From Gluconobacter oxydans (lineage in GTDB: Bacteria > Pseudomonadota > Alphaproteobacteria > Acetobacterales > Acetobacteraceae), in contig NZ_BJNM01000022.1 in NCBI RefSeq assembly GCF_006539685.1, positions 1 through 36,795 of the forward strand: DNA of 36,795 bases, written 5' to 3'. Below the pieces are notes generated by a model, which saw only the letters and a list, made by a program, of their open reading frames with translations, ran no database searches and was not told the origin of the DNA. This document shows positions 1 through 11,606 of the stretch, one piece after another; the stretch's first letter is position 1; each line of letters begins with the position of its first letter. The position numbers and the translations under genes were made by a program.

Positions 1-77
1 GTCGTTTTCTCTGAATTTCCCGGTTTGGCGTTCATTCATCATCTGTTGGGCAGCCAGAAGCCCGCGTTATGGCGCCT

Positions 78-236
78 ATCGCCTCACAGAGCGTTCTTGG
101 GGAAGTCCTCTCCTGCTCCGGGATAGGTACTAGAGCGAAGCTATGAGGCTTCTGAGTATGAGGCAGCAGACATCCTCACCCCACCAACGCTCCTGGACAG
201 GCCCAGATAATACGCTTGATGGTGAGAGGCGACGTC
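78..236 (+). ncRNA. Candidate structured RNA, possibly 6S-like
   Basis: No convincing gene end or start is visible in the first 340 bases, but about 160 bases can fold into one long interrupted hairpin. CGCCTCAC (80-87) pairs with GTGAGAGGCG (222-231, two bulged bases). GAGCGTT (89-95) pairs with AACGCTC (186-192), and GGGG (99-102) with CCCC (179-182). CTGCT (about 113-117) can pair with AGCAG in the 162-168 region. An apical arm of about 11 pairs forms around TACTAGAGCGAAGC and GCTTCTGAGTA (about 128-158). A long rod with a large internal bubble is the general architecture of 6S RNA. A weak promoter-like pair, TTGGGC (46-51) and TATGGC (68-73) with a 16-base spacer, would start transcription near 80. 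The 29-base insertion on the 3' side (193-221) is odd for 6S. The strand and the identity are inferences; the dyads are seen directly. Confidence 0.35.
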
Positions 237-290
237 ATTTCAGGCAATCCCACATGCCTGCGGATGAAGGGTTTTGGAAAAATGGCAAAG

Positions 291-326
291 AAAAACCCGC
301 TTCACCTTGCGATGAAGCGGGTTTTT
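291..326. terminator. Bidirectional Rho-independent terminator at the end of the atp operon
   Basis: A perfect 14-base-pair stem (291-304 with 313-326) encloses an 8-base loop. The GC core CCCGCTTCA is flanked by five A on one side and five T on the other, so it can terminate from both strands. It lies 24 bases past the atpC stop on the minus strand and could also end any plus-strand RNA from the 80-236 region. Confidence 0.85.
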
Positions 327-349
327 CAAATGTGGTCTGAAAAGTCGGA

Positions 350-766
350 TCAGACCTGACCGTGTTCCTGAACAGCTTCCAGCTCGGCGCGAACCGACTG
401 CAGTTCGCGACTGATCTGGTCGTGCATGTCCACGTCGTTCGGACCGATTTCGGCCCAACGGCTTTCCAGGTCGCGCAGACGGCTCTTGGCCTCATCCACG
501 GACAGCTCACTCATGAGCTGCGCGGAGTCGGCCAGAATGGTGCAGTGATCAGCGCCCATATCGGCAAAACCGCCCGTCACGAAGTAACGGTCTACGATCT
601 TGTCACCCTGATAAAGGGCCACAACGCCGCCCCGCAGCTGAAGCATCAGCGGTGCGCGGTCCGGCATGGCTGCAATATCGCCCTCCATGCCCGGGACCAC
701 GGCCATGTCGACTTCACGTTCGACAAGGCGCTTTTCCGGGCTGACGATCTCGATGCGAAGCGGCAT
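350..766 (-). CDS. atpC: F1 ATP synthase epsilon subunit
   Basis: This 138-residue protein is the epsilon subunit of F1 ATP synthase, which sits on the central stalk at the cytoplasmic face of the inner membrane and restrains ATP hydrolysis. The N-terminal beta-sandwich is recognisable from MPLRIEIVSPEKRL, the MEGDIAAMPDRAPL segment and the VTGGFADM segment at about residues 65-72. The C-terminal part (about 88-135) is helical and charged, as expected of the regulatory helical hairpin. The length is normal for the family. It is the last gene of the atpHAGDC operon, four bases downstream of atpD, and is followed by a strong terminator. Confidence 0.96.
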   Translation of the reverse strand: MPLRIEIVSPEKRLVEREVDMAVVPGMEGDIAAMPDRAPLMLQLRGGVVALYQGDKIVDRYFVTGGFADMGADHCTILADSAQLMSELSVDEAKSRLRDLESRWAEIGPNDVDMHDQISRELQSVRAELEAVQEHGQV

Positions 767-770
767 CGGA

Positions 771-3147
<2,377 letters not shown>

Positions 3148-3156
3148 GGGCTATCC

Positions 3157-4691
<1,535 letters not shown>

Positions 4692-4692
<1 letters not shown>

Positions 4693-5264
4693 CACGCGGC
4701 TCCCTTCATGGCGTTCTGCAGGCGGGTCAGGCGCCCGGCGATCGAAGTATCAAACAGTGTGGAACCGATCCGCACGGTCATGCCGCCAAGCAGGGCGGCG
4801 TCCGTACGTTCGGTCATGGACACGCGGCTGTAACCGGCTTCGGCCAGACGGGCCTGAAGCTGGCTGCGCTGCGTGTCAGTCAGAGGCTGTGCGGAGCGGA
4901 CTTCGGCAACGACTTCACCGCGCAGGGCGGAATCGAGCGCCAGAACACCGTCCAGAATGGATGCAAGATCAGGCAGGCGGCGATTATCGGCAATGACGCC
5001 AACAAAACGACGCAGGACGTCGCCGAAACCGAGCTTCGACATCAGGACGTTCGAAACCGTCCGGCCCTGACGGATATCCATCCGGGCGTCAGCCAGGAAT
5101 TTCCGCAGATCGTCGCTTTCGGCAATGGCGGCACGCAGCGCCTTCACTTCACCCAGAACGTCGGAAAGATTTCCCTGCTCCGAAGCGAGATCATAAAGCG
5201 CACGGGCATAGCGCTGGGCCAAGCCCCCTGTATGTCCAACCTGCGGCACCTGTGTCACCGTCAC
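4692..5264 (-). CDS. atpH: F1 ATP synthase delta subunit (OSCP)
   Basis: This is the peripheral-stalk delta subunit that joins F1 to the F0 b subunits. The N-terminal six-helix domain starts at [20 protein letters not shown]. The C-terminal [20 protein letters not shown] stretch is diagnostic for the family. The open frame extends to an ATG at 5396 (234 residues), but its first 44 residues are arginine- and serine-rich with no family resemblance. The GTG at 5264 is chosen, giving 190 residues, with GGA about 8 bases upstream. GTG at 5282 (196 residues) is an alternative. It is the first gene of the F1 operon; the F0 genes are elsewhere, as usual in Alphaproteobacteria. Confidence 0.92.
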
Positions 5265-5591
5265 ACGCGTGTTCCGTCTCACTAAATCCGCCGCAGAGTG
5301 CGGCCGGAACCGGCTTATCCGGCTCCTTGCATCAAAACTGTCCGGACCGGGCATACACGTTCCTGCGCAGGATTCGTCTGAAACCCGGTCCTCCACTTGG
5401 CGCCGCCTCTAGCACGCTGTCCGGTTCCTGCGCAACCGAGACGATACGCAAATCCCCTTTCATCCGGCCGCCAGTCGGACGAAGGTTTGCGTTTTCCCCT
5501 GCCGGACTGGCATGACGGGGGTTCCACAGTGATTTTTCGGGGTTCTCTACTCCCGTCCAGCACACTCCCTTCAAACAACCACGGAAACCCG
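5265..5591. other. Divergent intergenic region upstream of atpH and the cupin gene
   Basis: These 327 bases separate two divergent genes and should hold both promoters. I could not pick convincing -35/-10 pairs. The part nearest atpH is rich in short GC dyads (for example GCCGG-TT-CCGGC and CCGCA-CTC-TGCGG, read on the minus strand), so the atp leader is probably structured. Open frames here on either strand lack family resemblance and I do not call them genes. Confidence 0.5.
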
Positions 5592-6143
5592 ATGACCATC
5601 CAGAAGCGCCTCTTTTTCCTGCTGGGCGCCCTGTCCGTCCCCGCCCTTCCTGTCCCGGCCCTGACCACGGCAGCCCGAGCGACCCCTGTCGAGGACAAAC
5701 CGTCCTTCCCGACCATTTCCTACTGGGACAACTGGACAGATCCGCAGGGCGTCACGCATCTGACCAAGTGCAAGATGTCGACATTCCATGAGGATTCGAT
5801 CACGCCGAGCGGCGATAAGGTCATGCTCAGCACGCCCCATGACGGACCGGCAACCGTGACGATACGGGTTCAGCCCCCGCACTGGAAAGGCGGTTGGAAC
5901 GAGAGCCATCAGGTCCAGTGGATTGTACCGCTGTCGGGAATCTATTTCGTCAAGGCGATGGACGGGACCAGCGTGGAACTGAATCCGGGTGATGTCCTGC
6001 TCAGTGAGGATGTGGCACCCGTCGCTCACGGCACCGATCCGAAAGGTCATGAGTCAGGAAATGTCGGCGATGCCGCTGTCGCCCTGCAGATTCTCAAGTT
6101 CGGAGAAGCGACGCCATCACACGTCCCCTGTCAGGGGCAGTAA
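5592..6143 (+). CDS. Secreted cupin-domain protein, function unknown
   Basis: This 183-residue protein begins with a likely Sec signal peptide: MTIQKR, then a hydrophobic stretch to about residue 27, with probable cleavage after ARA. The mature part resembles a small single-domain cupin. The segment from about residue 100 to 150 contains HQVQWIVPLSGIYFVKAMDG and ELNPGDVLLSEDVAPVAHG, matching the second cupin motif with its PGD turn and late histidine. A substrate cannot be deduced. The frame is open back to 5397, but the ATG at 5592 is chosen because the signal peptide starts there. It is divergent from the atp operon and has no obvious operon partner. Confidence 0.7.
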   Translation: MTIQKRLFFLLGALSVPALPVPALTTAARATPVEDKPSFPTISYWDNWTDPQGVTHLTKCKMSTFHEDSITPSGDKVMLSTPHDGPATVTIRVQPPHWKGGWNESHQVQWIVPLSGIYFVKAMDGTSVELNPGDVLLSEDVAPVAHGTDPKGHESGNVGDAAVALQILKFGEATPSHVPCQGQ

Positions 6144-6171
6144 GGCGGCGATATCAATTTTAAGGAGAATC

Positions 6172-6245
6172 TGGAGCGGGCGAAGGGAATCGAACCCTCC
6201 TAAGAAGCTTGGAAGGCTACTGCATTACCACTATGCTACGCCCGC
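6172..6245 (-). tRNA. tRNA-Gly, anticodon TCC
   Basis: The reverse complement folds as a complete 74-base cloverleaf with encoded CCA. The acceptor arm GCGGGCG (5') pairs with CGCCCGC, followed by discriminator T and CCA. The anticodon loop CTTCCAA gives TCC, reading GGA/GGG glycine codons. The T arm carries the GGTTCGATTCC sequence. It is transcribed away from the tRNA-Trp gene. Confidence 0.95.
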
Positions 6246-6246
6246 T

Positions 6247-6273
6247 CAGATGGGAGTGTCCTTACTCCATCTG
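6247..6273. repeat. Inverted repeat just upstream of tRNA-Gly
   Basis: CAGATGGGAGT and ACTCCATCTG pair over 10 bases with one bulged G and a 6-base loop. It begins two bases before the mature 5' end of the minus-strand tRNA-Gly, so it would lie in the 5' leader of the precursor or overlap its promoter. Confidence 0.5.
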
Positions 6274-6326
6274 CTCCCACGCCCGCAAGAGGGGAAAATC
6301 CAAAATGGAAATTCCACAACAAAGAT

Positions 6327-6356
6327 GTTCAGGCCCCTTGACTTTTAGTCCTGAAC
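6327..6356. promoter_or_regulatory. Dyad spanning a possible -35 element upstream of tRNA-Trp
   Basis: GTTCAGG (6327-6333) and CCTGAAC (6350-6356) are perfect 7-base inverted arms separated by 16 bases. Between them lies TTGACT (6338-6343), a good -35 hexamer reading towards tRNA-Trp. The -10 at normal spacing (TCTTTT, 6361) is poor, so the promoter call is tentative. It could be a protein-binding site over the promoter of tRNA-Trp-secE-nusG. Confidence 0.35.
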
Positions 6357-6386
6357 ATTCTCTTTTGCGGCCACTGTCGCTGGCAT

Positions 6387-6402
6387 GACGTTTCAAAACG
6401 TC
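6387..6402. repeat. Perfect 16-base palindrome upstream of tRNA-Trp
   Basis: GACGTTT-CA-AAACGTC is a perfect dyad 12 bases before the tRNA-Trp 5' end. In RNA it could form a 5-pair hairpin with a 6-base loop in the precursor leader. In DNA it could be an operator. No conserved use is known to me. Confidence 0.5.
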
Positions 6403-6414
6403 CTGCCCGATGAT

Positions 6415-6491
6415 AGGGGTGTAGCTCAATTGGCTAGAGCGCCGGTCTCCAAAACCGGAGGTTGAGAGTTCGAGACCCTCCGCCCCTGCCA
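6415..6491 (+). tRNA. tRNA-Trp, anticodon CCA
   Basis: A complete 77-base cloverleaf with encoded CCA. The acceptor AGGGGTG pairs with CGCCCCT, including one G-T pair, with discriminator G. The anticodon stem CCGGT/ACCGG encloses CTCCAAA, giving CCA for tryptophan. Its location directly before secE-nusG matches the widespread bacterial tRNA-Trp-secE-nusG arrangement. Confidence 0.97.
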
Positions 6492-6553
6492 CTCCTTCTC
6501 GCCGGATGTCCTTCCCGACACCGGGAGCGGGATTTTCACTTGATTCGAGGACG

Positions 6554-6808
6554 ATGGTGTCGGTCAGTACCCCGAAAGACGAGTCGCGGAAAACGGCGCC
6601 TCAAAAGAGCGGATCCGGCTTCAATCTGGTGGCCTACGTCCGTGACGTGCGCGCCGAAGCGAAGCGTGTCACGTGGCCGACCCGTCGCAACACCCTGATC
6701 ACGTCAGGTGCCGTGCTGGTCATGGTTACCGTGACCTGCATCTTCTTCTTCATCGTGGACCAGGTGATCGGCCTCGGCGTCCGCGAACTTTTTGGCGTTG
6801 GAGGCTAG
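6554..6808 (+). CDS. secE: Preprotein translocase subunit SecE
   Basis: SecE is the small clamp subunit of the SecYEG inner-membrane channel. The 84-residue form starting at the ATG at 6554 has GAGGA five bases upstream. An in-frame ATG at 6506 lies only 15 bases after the tRNA-Trp 3' end and is less likely. The conserved amphipathic segment VRAEAKRVTWPTRRNT precedes a single transmembrane helix (about residues 52-75). It is nine bases upstream of nusG, with which it is surely co-transcribed. Confidence 0.93.
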   Translation: MVSVSTPKDESRKTAPQKSGSGFNLVAYVRDVRAEAKRVTWPTRRNTLITSGAVLVMVTVTCIFFFIVDQVIGLGVRELFGVGG

Positions 6809-6817
6809 GTTCGCACC

Positions 6818-7348
6818 ATGGCGAAGCGTTGGTACGTTGTTCACGTCTATTCCGGTTTCGAGAAGAAGATCGCGAGTCACATCCAGGAACAGGCTGCACA
6901 GAAGGGCCTGTCCGACCATTTTGAACAGATCCTTGTTCCCTCCGAAGACGTGACGGAAATGCGCCGCGGCCGTAAGGTCAATGCAGAGCGCAAGTTTTTC
7001 CCCGGCTATGTTCTCGTCAAGATGGAACTGACGGACGAGGCTTGGCATCTCGTCAAGGATACTCCCAAGGTCACGGGCTTCCTCGGAACCCGCAACCGTC
7101 CGACCCCGATTACGGCAGCCGAAGCCGACCGGATCATGAAGCAGGCCCAGGAAGGCGTTGAGCGTCCCCGTTCCAGCCTGTCCTTCGAGATCGGCGAGCA
7201 GGTCCGCGTTGCCGATGGTCCGTTCACCTCCTTCACCGGCATGATCGAAGATGTCGACGACGAGCGTCAGCGCCTCAAGGTCAGCGTCTCCATCTTCGGC
7301 CGCTCTACGCCGGTCGATCTGGACTTCACGCAGGTCGAGAAGCTCTAA
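6818..7348 (+). CDS. nusG: Transcription termination/antitermination factor NusG
   Basis: This 176-residue protein is NusG, which binds RNA polymerase, suppresses pausing and links to Rho or the ribosome. The N-terminal NGN domain begins WYVVHVYSGFEKKIASHI and contains FFPGYVLVKMEL and GFLGTRNRPTPI. The C-terminal KOW domain starts near residue 125 (VRVADGPFTSFTGMIEDV) and ends DFTQVEKL. GGAGG lies upstream, overlapping the end of secE. In many bacteria rplK follows directly; here a strong terminator and an unrelated convergent operon follow instead. Confidence 0.97.
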   Translation: MAKRWYVVHVYSGFEKKIASHIQEQAAQKGLSDHFEQILVPSEDVTEMRRGRKVNAERKFFPGYVLVKMELTDEAWHLVKDTPKVTGFLGTRNRPTPITAAEADRIMKQAQEGVERPRSSLSFEIGEQVRVADGPFTSFTGMIEDVDDERQRLKVSVSIFGRSTPVDLDFTQVEKL

Positions 7349-7372
7349 GTCCTTTCAGGTTCCATTGCTTCC

Positions 7373-7408
7373 AACAAAAAAGGCTCCCTTTCGGGAGTCT
7401 TTTTTGTT
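7373..7408. terminator. Bidirectional terminator between nusG and pqiC
   Basis: A long hairpin runs AACAAAAAAG, GCTCCC, loop TTTC, GGGAGT, CTTTTTTGTT. It has a GC core flanked by six A and six T, so it serves the plus-strand secE-nusG transcript and the converging minus-strand pqiABC transcript. Confidence 0.88.
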
Positions 7409-7425
7409 GGTGCGCCTGATGGTTC

Positions 7426-8043
7426 TCAATCCTTCAGGGGCGGCGGCAGAACGCGCAGTTTTGCGGCCGCCTGATCCGCGATGCTGGCAACACCCTGACT
7501 GAGCGCTGCTGTCAGCTTTGCCGTGCTGGACGCAACGGGCTCTGGCGACTGCCACACCACAGGGGTGGTCATCACGGGACCGATCATCTTTCCGGCCGGA
7601 TGGACGGACAGCATTCCCGTCACGAGTGCATGTCCAGCCGAATCGGCTTCGAAATTGCGGATGGTCAGTTCCACATAGGCCGCAGGCGTCGTCGTGACCG
7701 CATCATCCTGCGCGAAGACGGTCGTGCCCGGCAGACGCTGCGCCAGATCGGTCATCAGCGTATGACCCAGCATATCCGGAAGCGCCTCGCTCCAGCTGCT
7801 GCCCGAAGCCAGCTTGGTCTGGTAATCCTCACTGGCCTTCACGATCGTATCGCGATCAAGCCGCGCACTCACAACAGGCGTCCGGATCTCGACCACGGCG
7901 GGGCCTCCTGCCTGGGACACACCCGGCAGAGGGGCCAGCGTATAGAGCGTCGGATCGCTGCTGCAGGCCGAGAGGAGGCCCGTCAGCCCCAGAGCCCCCA
8001 CCAGGGACAGGAAACGAAGGCGGGACGTCGAAGACTGTGTCAT
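7426..8043 (-). CDS. pqiC: PqiC-family outer-membrane lipoprotein of an MCE lipid transport system
   Basis: This 205-residue lipoprotein has a signal peptide ending in a lipobox (LLSAC, cysteine at about residue 27). The body resembles the ABC-transport auxiliary / PqiC (YmbA) family: YTLAPLPG near the mature N-terminus and VVEIRTPVVSARLDRDTIV at about 49-67, typical of the beta-sandwich that binds the end of PqiB. In E. coli, PqiABC bridges the inner and outer membranes and is thought to move lipids across the periplasm. It is the third gene of pqiABC, three bases after pqiB, and shares the 7373-7408 terminator with nusG. Confidence 0.85.
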   Translation of the reverse strand: MTQSSTSRLRFLSLVGALGLTGLLSACSSDPTLYTLAPLPGVSQAGGPAVVEIRTPVVSARLDRDTIVKASEDYQTKLASGSSWSEALPDMLGHTLMTDLAQRLPGTTVFAQDDAVTTTPAAYVELTIRNFEADSAGHALVTGMLSVHPAGKMIGPVMTTPVVWQSPEPVASSTAKLTAALSQGVASIADQAAAKLRVLPPPLKD

Positions 8044-8046
8044 GGC

Positions 8047-9729
8047 TCAGTTCCTGCGGCCGGTGATGAGAGCGGAAGGATGGTGATCCAGATAATCCGT
8101 GAGGAACCGCAGGGAGCGGGACATCTGGGTCAGCTGGGTGATCATGTTCTGAAGGCTGCGGTGGAAATCCGTATCGCCGCCATAAGCCCCCAGAACCGAC
8201 TGGGCGTTCGCCAGCGTGCCCTGCAGACCCTTCATCAGCGCCGGCAGGTTCTGGTTGGCGGTTTTCGTCAGCCTGCTCAGATTCTGTAGCGAATCGCGCA
8301 GCGCCGCGAGAGACTGCGTGACTTCCGGACTGTTCAGACGGCCATCCGCATGCGCCAGAAGATCGTTCACGTGACCACCGATTTCGGTCAGCGGCATTGC
8401 CGCAATCTTGTCGGTGATGGTGGAGACGGACTCCATGATTCCGTCCATTCCGCCAGCCTGGCTGGGGAGAACGGCAACGTCGCCTTCATAGGTCAGGGCC
8501 GTGACAGGGGCGTTCTTGACGAATTGCAGGGCAATCATGGATTCGCCGGTCAGGAAGCTGGCGCTCTGAACCGAGGCGCGCATTCCGTCAGCCACAAAGG
8601 CCTGAAGATACTTCTCGACGGGCGGCTCCTTGCTGTTCTCGATCCGGTCATCCCAGTTGGACAGCATACGCTCCGGCTCAAGCTCCATATCCACACGGAC
8701 ACGGGGAAGTTTCGTGGGTCCTTCGAGAAGGAGACGGACATCGGTAACAGTGCCGATCTGCAGACCGAACATGGTGACCTGACTGCCGTTCGTCAGGCCT
8801 TTGACGGAGGAGTTGATGTAGGTCACGACACGCAGGCGCTTGTGGTAGCGCGCGTTGTCGGCATCAGCCTCGCTGGCATAGAGCTTGAAGACGGAATTGG
8901 CCGGCGCATCGGGCAGATCGATGTTGCGGCGGCGCTCCGGCAGGCCAAAGGCGATGCCGCCCGAGAACAGGGCCTGAAGCGATTTGAGCTGGACCTTCAG
9001 ACCACCGGCACCAAGGCCAACCTGAACGCCGGAGACGTTCCAGAAACGGCTGTCCGTGCGCAGATAGTGGTCATAGGGCTCCTTGACGAAAGCCTGGATG
9101 ACGATGGGTCCCTTCCCGCCTGGCGGCATCGTGTAGCCCAGCACCTCACCCACCTGAAGGTCACGGAAAAAGACCGGCGACCCCGGACCAAGCGAGCCCA
9201 GCGACGGGGACACGAGCCAGAACGTCTCGCCCGGCTGGTCGGACCGCACGCCCGGCGGCGATTCGAGACCTTTGAAGAACTTCTGGTAGTGGCCGTCATC
9301 GCTTCCCGGATCCAGGGCGATATAGGCGCCGGAGAACAGTGTATCGAGGCCGGTGATGCTGGCGCCGTTGATCCGTGGACGCACAACCCAGAACCGGGTG
9401 TGGTCGGTCAGGATATGCGCGCTGTTGACGTTCATCTGCACCGTGACGTCGACATGTTTCATGTCGTCACTCAGGGTGATGTCCTGCACCGTACCCAGCG
9501 TCACGGCCTTGTTCTTCACCTGCGTCTGGCCCGGAGTCAGGCCATCCGCGGTTTCAAACGTGATGGTGATGACGGGACCACGCGTGGCAAAATGCTCCCA
9601 CGCCAGCCATCCGGCGATGAGAATGGCCACCACCGGAATCAGCAGAATGAGGGAGAAGCGGGTGCGGCGCACCGGGGCTTCCTTCGGCGAGACCGTTGGC
9701 TCCCCCCGGTTGTTTCGGGAATCGCTCAC
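8047..9729 (-). CDS. pqiB: PqiB, MCE-family periplasmic lipid-transport tunnel protein
   Basis: This 560-residue protein has a short cytoplasmic N-terminus, one membrane anchor (about residues 25-47) and a large periplasmic part. Three MCE-type domains are visible: about 50-140 (GPVITITFETADGLTPGQTQ, KNKAVTLGTV), about 160-260 (GSPVFFRDLQVGEVLGY) and about 290-400 (YINSSVKGLTNGSQVTMFGL, QIGTVTDVRL). The last 130 residues are helical, consistent with the PqiB coiled-coil needle (SLAALRDSLQNLSRLTKTAN). Length and domain number match PqiB (545 residues in E. coli). Its start overlaps the pqiA stop by four bases (ATGA), implying coupling. Confidence 0.93.
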   Translation of the reverse strand: MSDSRNNRGEPTVSPKEAPVRRTRFSLILLIPVVAILIAGWLAWEHFATRGPVITITFETADGLTPGQTQVKNKAVTLGTVQDITLSDDMKHVDVTVQMNVNSAHILTDHTRFWVVRPRINGASITGLDTLFSGAYIALDPGSDDGHYQKFFKGLESPPGVRSDQPGETFWLVSPSLGSLGPGSPVFFRDLQVGEVLGYTMPPGGKGPIVIQAFVKEPYDHYLRTDSRFWNVSGVQVGLGAGGLKVQLKSLQALFSGGIAFGLPERRRNIDLPDAPANSVFKLYASEADADNARYHKRLRVVTYINSSVKGLTNGSQVTMFGLQIGTVTDVRLLLEGPTKLPRVRVDMELEPERMLSNWDDRIENSKEPPVEKYLQAFVADGMRASVQSASFLTGESMIALQFVKNAPVTALTYEGDVAVLPSQAGGMDGIMESVSTITDKIAAMPLTEIGGHVNDLLAHADGRLNSPEVTQSLAALRDSLQNLSRLTKTANQNLPALMKGLQGTLANAQSVLGAYGGDTDFHRSLQNMITQLTQMSRSLRFLTDYLDHHPSALITGRRN

Positions 9730-11210
9730 GCGCGTCCAGGCTCCATGTCAGTAGGGTCAGAAGAAGGCAGGTGCGGCACAGGATCGGACGGAGACGGCGT
9801 CTCCGGCTCCCTGGTGTCCGCTGCGGGGCCTGCGACCGCGCCGTTAAGGCCGGCTGCATCCCACATGCCGCGGGGATCGAAAAGCTCTGCGGCAAAAATG
9901 GTCAGGATCACGACCAGGGCAAAGCAGACCATCCCAGGATCGGCCGTGACATTGGCCAGAAAGCCGAAATGCACGACGGCGACGAGGATGGAAATCATGA
10001 AGACGTCGATCATGGACCAGCGGCCGATAATGACGACAAGGCGGTAGAGTTTCGCCAGATGCCTGAGCTGCCAGCGGCCTCCGAGGCGGGTGCTGATAAT
10101 CATGATCGTCAGGGCGACGATCTTGAGGACAGGCACGGTGATACTGGCGAACAGCACCAGCAGGGACAGCGGGATCATTCCCGCCTGCCACAGTTCGATC
10201 ACACCGCTGATGATGGTGCTGGGCGCACCATGGCCGACCTTGGTGTAGGTCATGACCGGCAGCAGGTTGGCGGGCAGGTAGAAAACAACGCTGGCCACGA
10301 GAAGACATGTTGCCGACGCAAGGCTTTGCGGTTTGCGGCGGCGCAGGATCTGCCCGCAGCGGGGGCAGTCACCCATGTCCTGTTCCTGCGGCACGGTATG
10401 GTCGAAGGCCATGACCAGATTGCAGGCGTGGCAGGACAGCATGTTCTCCACGGGGGGGATGACGCCATTGCGGGCGTCCAGATGGGCGACATCCAGCAGA
10501 TGGCCCTGATGATCGTCGAGCTGGGGGCGGATGTCGCGGCTGCGCCAGATCCGTTCGGCGTCGAAGGTCGAGTCCACGGCCGCCATGCTCAGCATCAGGC
10601 CGCCCAGCAGATAGACGCCAGGCTGAAGGATGACGAGGGCGAGGTCCACGAGCTTGGTGTAGGCCACCAGAACGCCGAGGACATACACCTCCACCATCGA
10701 CCAGCCCCGGAGGCGGTCGTACCAGGTGAGAAGACGCGGGGTCCAGTCAGGCATCTGGGGGCGGGAAGCGCCGTAGAGAATAGCCGCCATCAGACCGATG
10801 ATGACGCCGGGCATGATGATCGTCACCAGGGCGACGAGAACGCCGATCGCGCCATAACCCTGATGGCCAAGTTCGATCGGGCCGCTCATCAGGGAGACCG
10901 TGTTTTCACGTCCGTAGACGTTCAGGGTCATGAGGGAACTGATGAGGAGCGTGACGTAGAGCGCAGCGGAAGTGATGCAAAACGCGGCGGGAGCACCGAT
11001 CAGGGATGTTCTGCGGCGGCGGGCAAGCTGGCAGCCGCAGCGAAGGCATTCGGCGAGATGACCGGGTTTCAGGCGCGGAACGTGCTGGAAGAGACCGCAG
11101 GTCGGGCATTCACGCAGACCTTCCACCGCGTGGATGGATGCATGGGGCTCCTGACTGCGGGAAAAGCTGACGGCGTTGCGCCACAGTCGTTTATGAAAAC
11201 GGTCAGACAT
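9726..11210 (-). CDS. pqiA: PqiA, inner-membrane paraquat-inducible protein
   Basis: This 494-residue membrane protein has two homologous halves. Each begins with a zinc-ribbon-like four-cysteine module (C35/C38/C55/C58 in the first; CHAC and CPRCG in the second, near 255-280). Each module is followed by about four transmembrane helices. Repeated GVIELGHQG/GVIELWQAG and SMVEVYVLGVLVA/SMIDVFMISILVA segments show the duplication. PqiA is the membrane partner of PqiB in the putative lipid-transfer machine. It is first in the pqiABC operon. Nothing indicates a SoxRS-type operator, so induction by oxidative stress is not established here. Confidence 0.93.
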   Translation of the reverse strand: MSDRFHKRLWRNAVSFSRSQEPHASIHAVEGLRECPTCGLFQHVPRLKPGHLAECLRCGCQLARRRRTSLIGAPAAFCITSAALYVTLLISSLMTLNVYGRENTVSLMSGPIELGHQGYGAIGVLVALVTIIMPGVIIGLMAAILYGASRPQMPDWTPRLLTWYDRLRGWSMVEVYVLGVLVAYTKLVDLALVILQPGVYLLGGLMLSMAAVDSTFDAERIWRSRDIRPQLDDHQGHLLDVAHLDARNGVIPPVENMLSCHACNLVMAFDHTVPQEQDMGDCPRCGQILRRRKPQSLASATCLLVASVVFYLPANLLPVMTYTKVGHGAPSTIISGVIELWQAGMIPLSLLVLFASITVPVLKIVALTIMIISTRLGGRWQLRHLAKLYRLVVIIGRWSMIDVFMISILVAVVHFGFLANVTADPGMVCFALVVILTIFAAELFDPRGMWDAAGLNGAVAGPAADTREPETPSPSDPVPHLPSSDPTDMEPGRA

Positions 11211-11451
11211 CGGGCTCCTAACCTAACGCAGGGAGCCGTCTTTTGACAGTCCGCCCTCTTGGGGCAGCCCTCCGCATCGGGATATCGGGACTCATCGTAG
11301 TCCCATCTCAGGCGGATTGCCCAGAGGAAGCCGGTTTTATCGGCAATATTTTGAAAAATTGTGAAGACCCGGAAACCCGCGCATCAGATCATCTCTCTGC
11401 CTGCATGACAGGAGAAAGGTATCTCTGATCCGGATTTTCGGAAGACCTTGA

Positions 11452-11527
11452 TGGTGCCGGTGAAGAGATTCGAACTCCCGACCCCATCATTACGAATGAC
11501 GTGCTCTACCAGCTGAGCTACACCGGC
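11452..11527 (-). tRNA. tRNA-Thr, anticodon CGT
   Basis: The minus-strand sequence folds as a 76-base cloverleaf with encoded CCA. The acceptor GCCGGTG pairs with CACCGGC, discriminator A. The D arm is GCTC/GAGC, and the anticodon stem CGTCA/TGATG encloses TTCGTAA, giving CGT for the ACG threonine codon. The 240 bases between it and pqiA contain only a weak TTG-started frame and a 6-pair hairpin (GGGACT/AGTCCC, 11287-11304). Confidence 0.95.
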
Positions 11528-11606
11528 GCACCCATCAAGGTGGGCGCGTTCTAACCGAGCCCTTGAGGCTTGGCAAGCCGGAAAATGCACAAACCGTGTC
11601 GGGATC

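Noticed and set aside
1-240. SRP RNA, tmRNA or RNase P RNA at the left end
   Set aside because: The diagnostic SRP tetraloop region (GGAAGCAGCC type), a tmRNA tag frame and the RNase P GAGGAAAGTCC block are not present. Only a 6S-like fold remains possible.
8350-10047. A 565-residue plus-strand frame opposite pqiB
   Set aside because: Antisense to a well-supported MCE protein with operon overlaps on both sides; no family resemblance.
11243-11428. A 61-residue TTG-started frame with a hydrophobic start and three cysteines between pqiA and tRNA-Thr
   Set aside because: TTG start, only a weak ribosome site and no recognisable family. It could be a small secreted protein, but I cannot support it from sequence alone.
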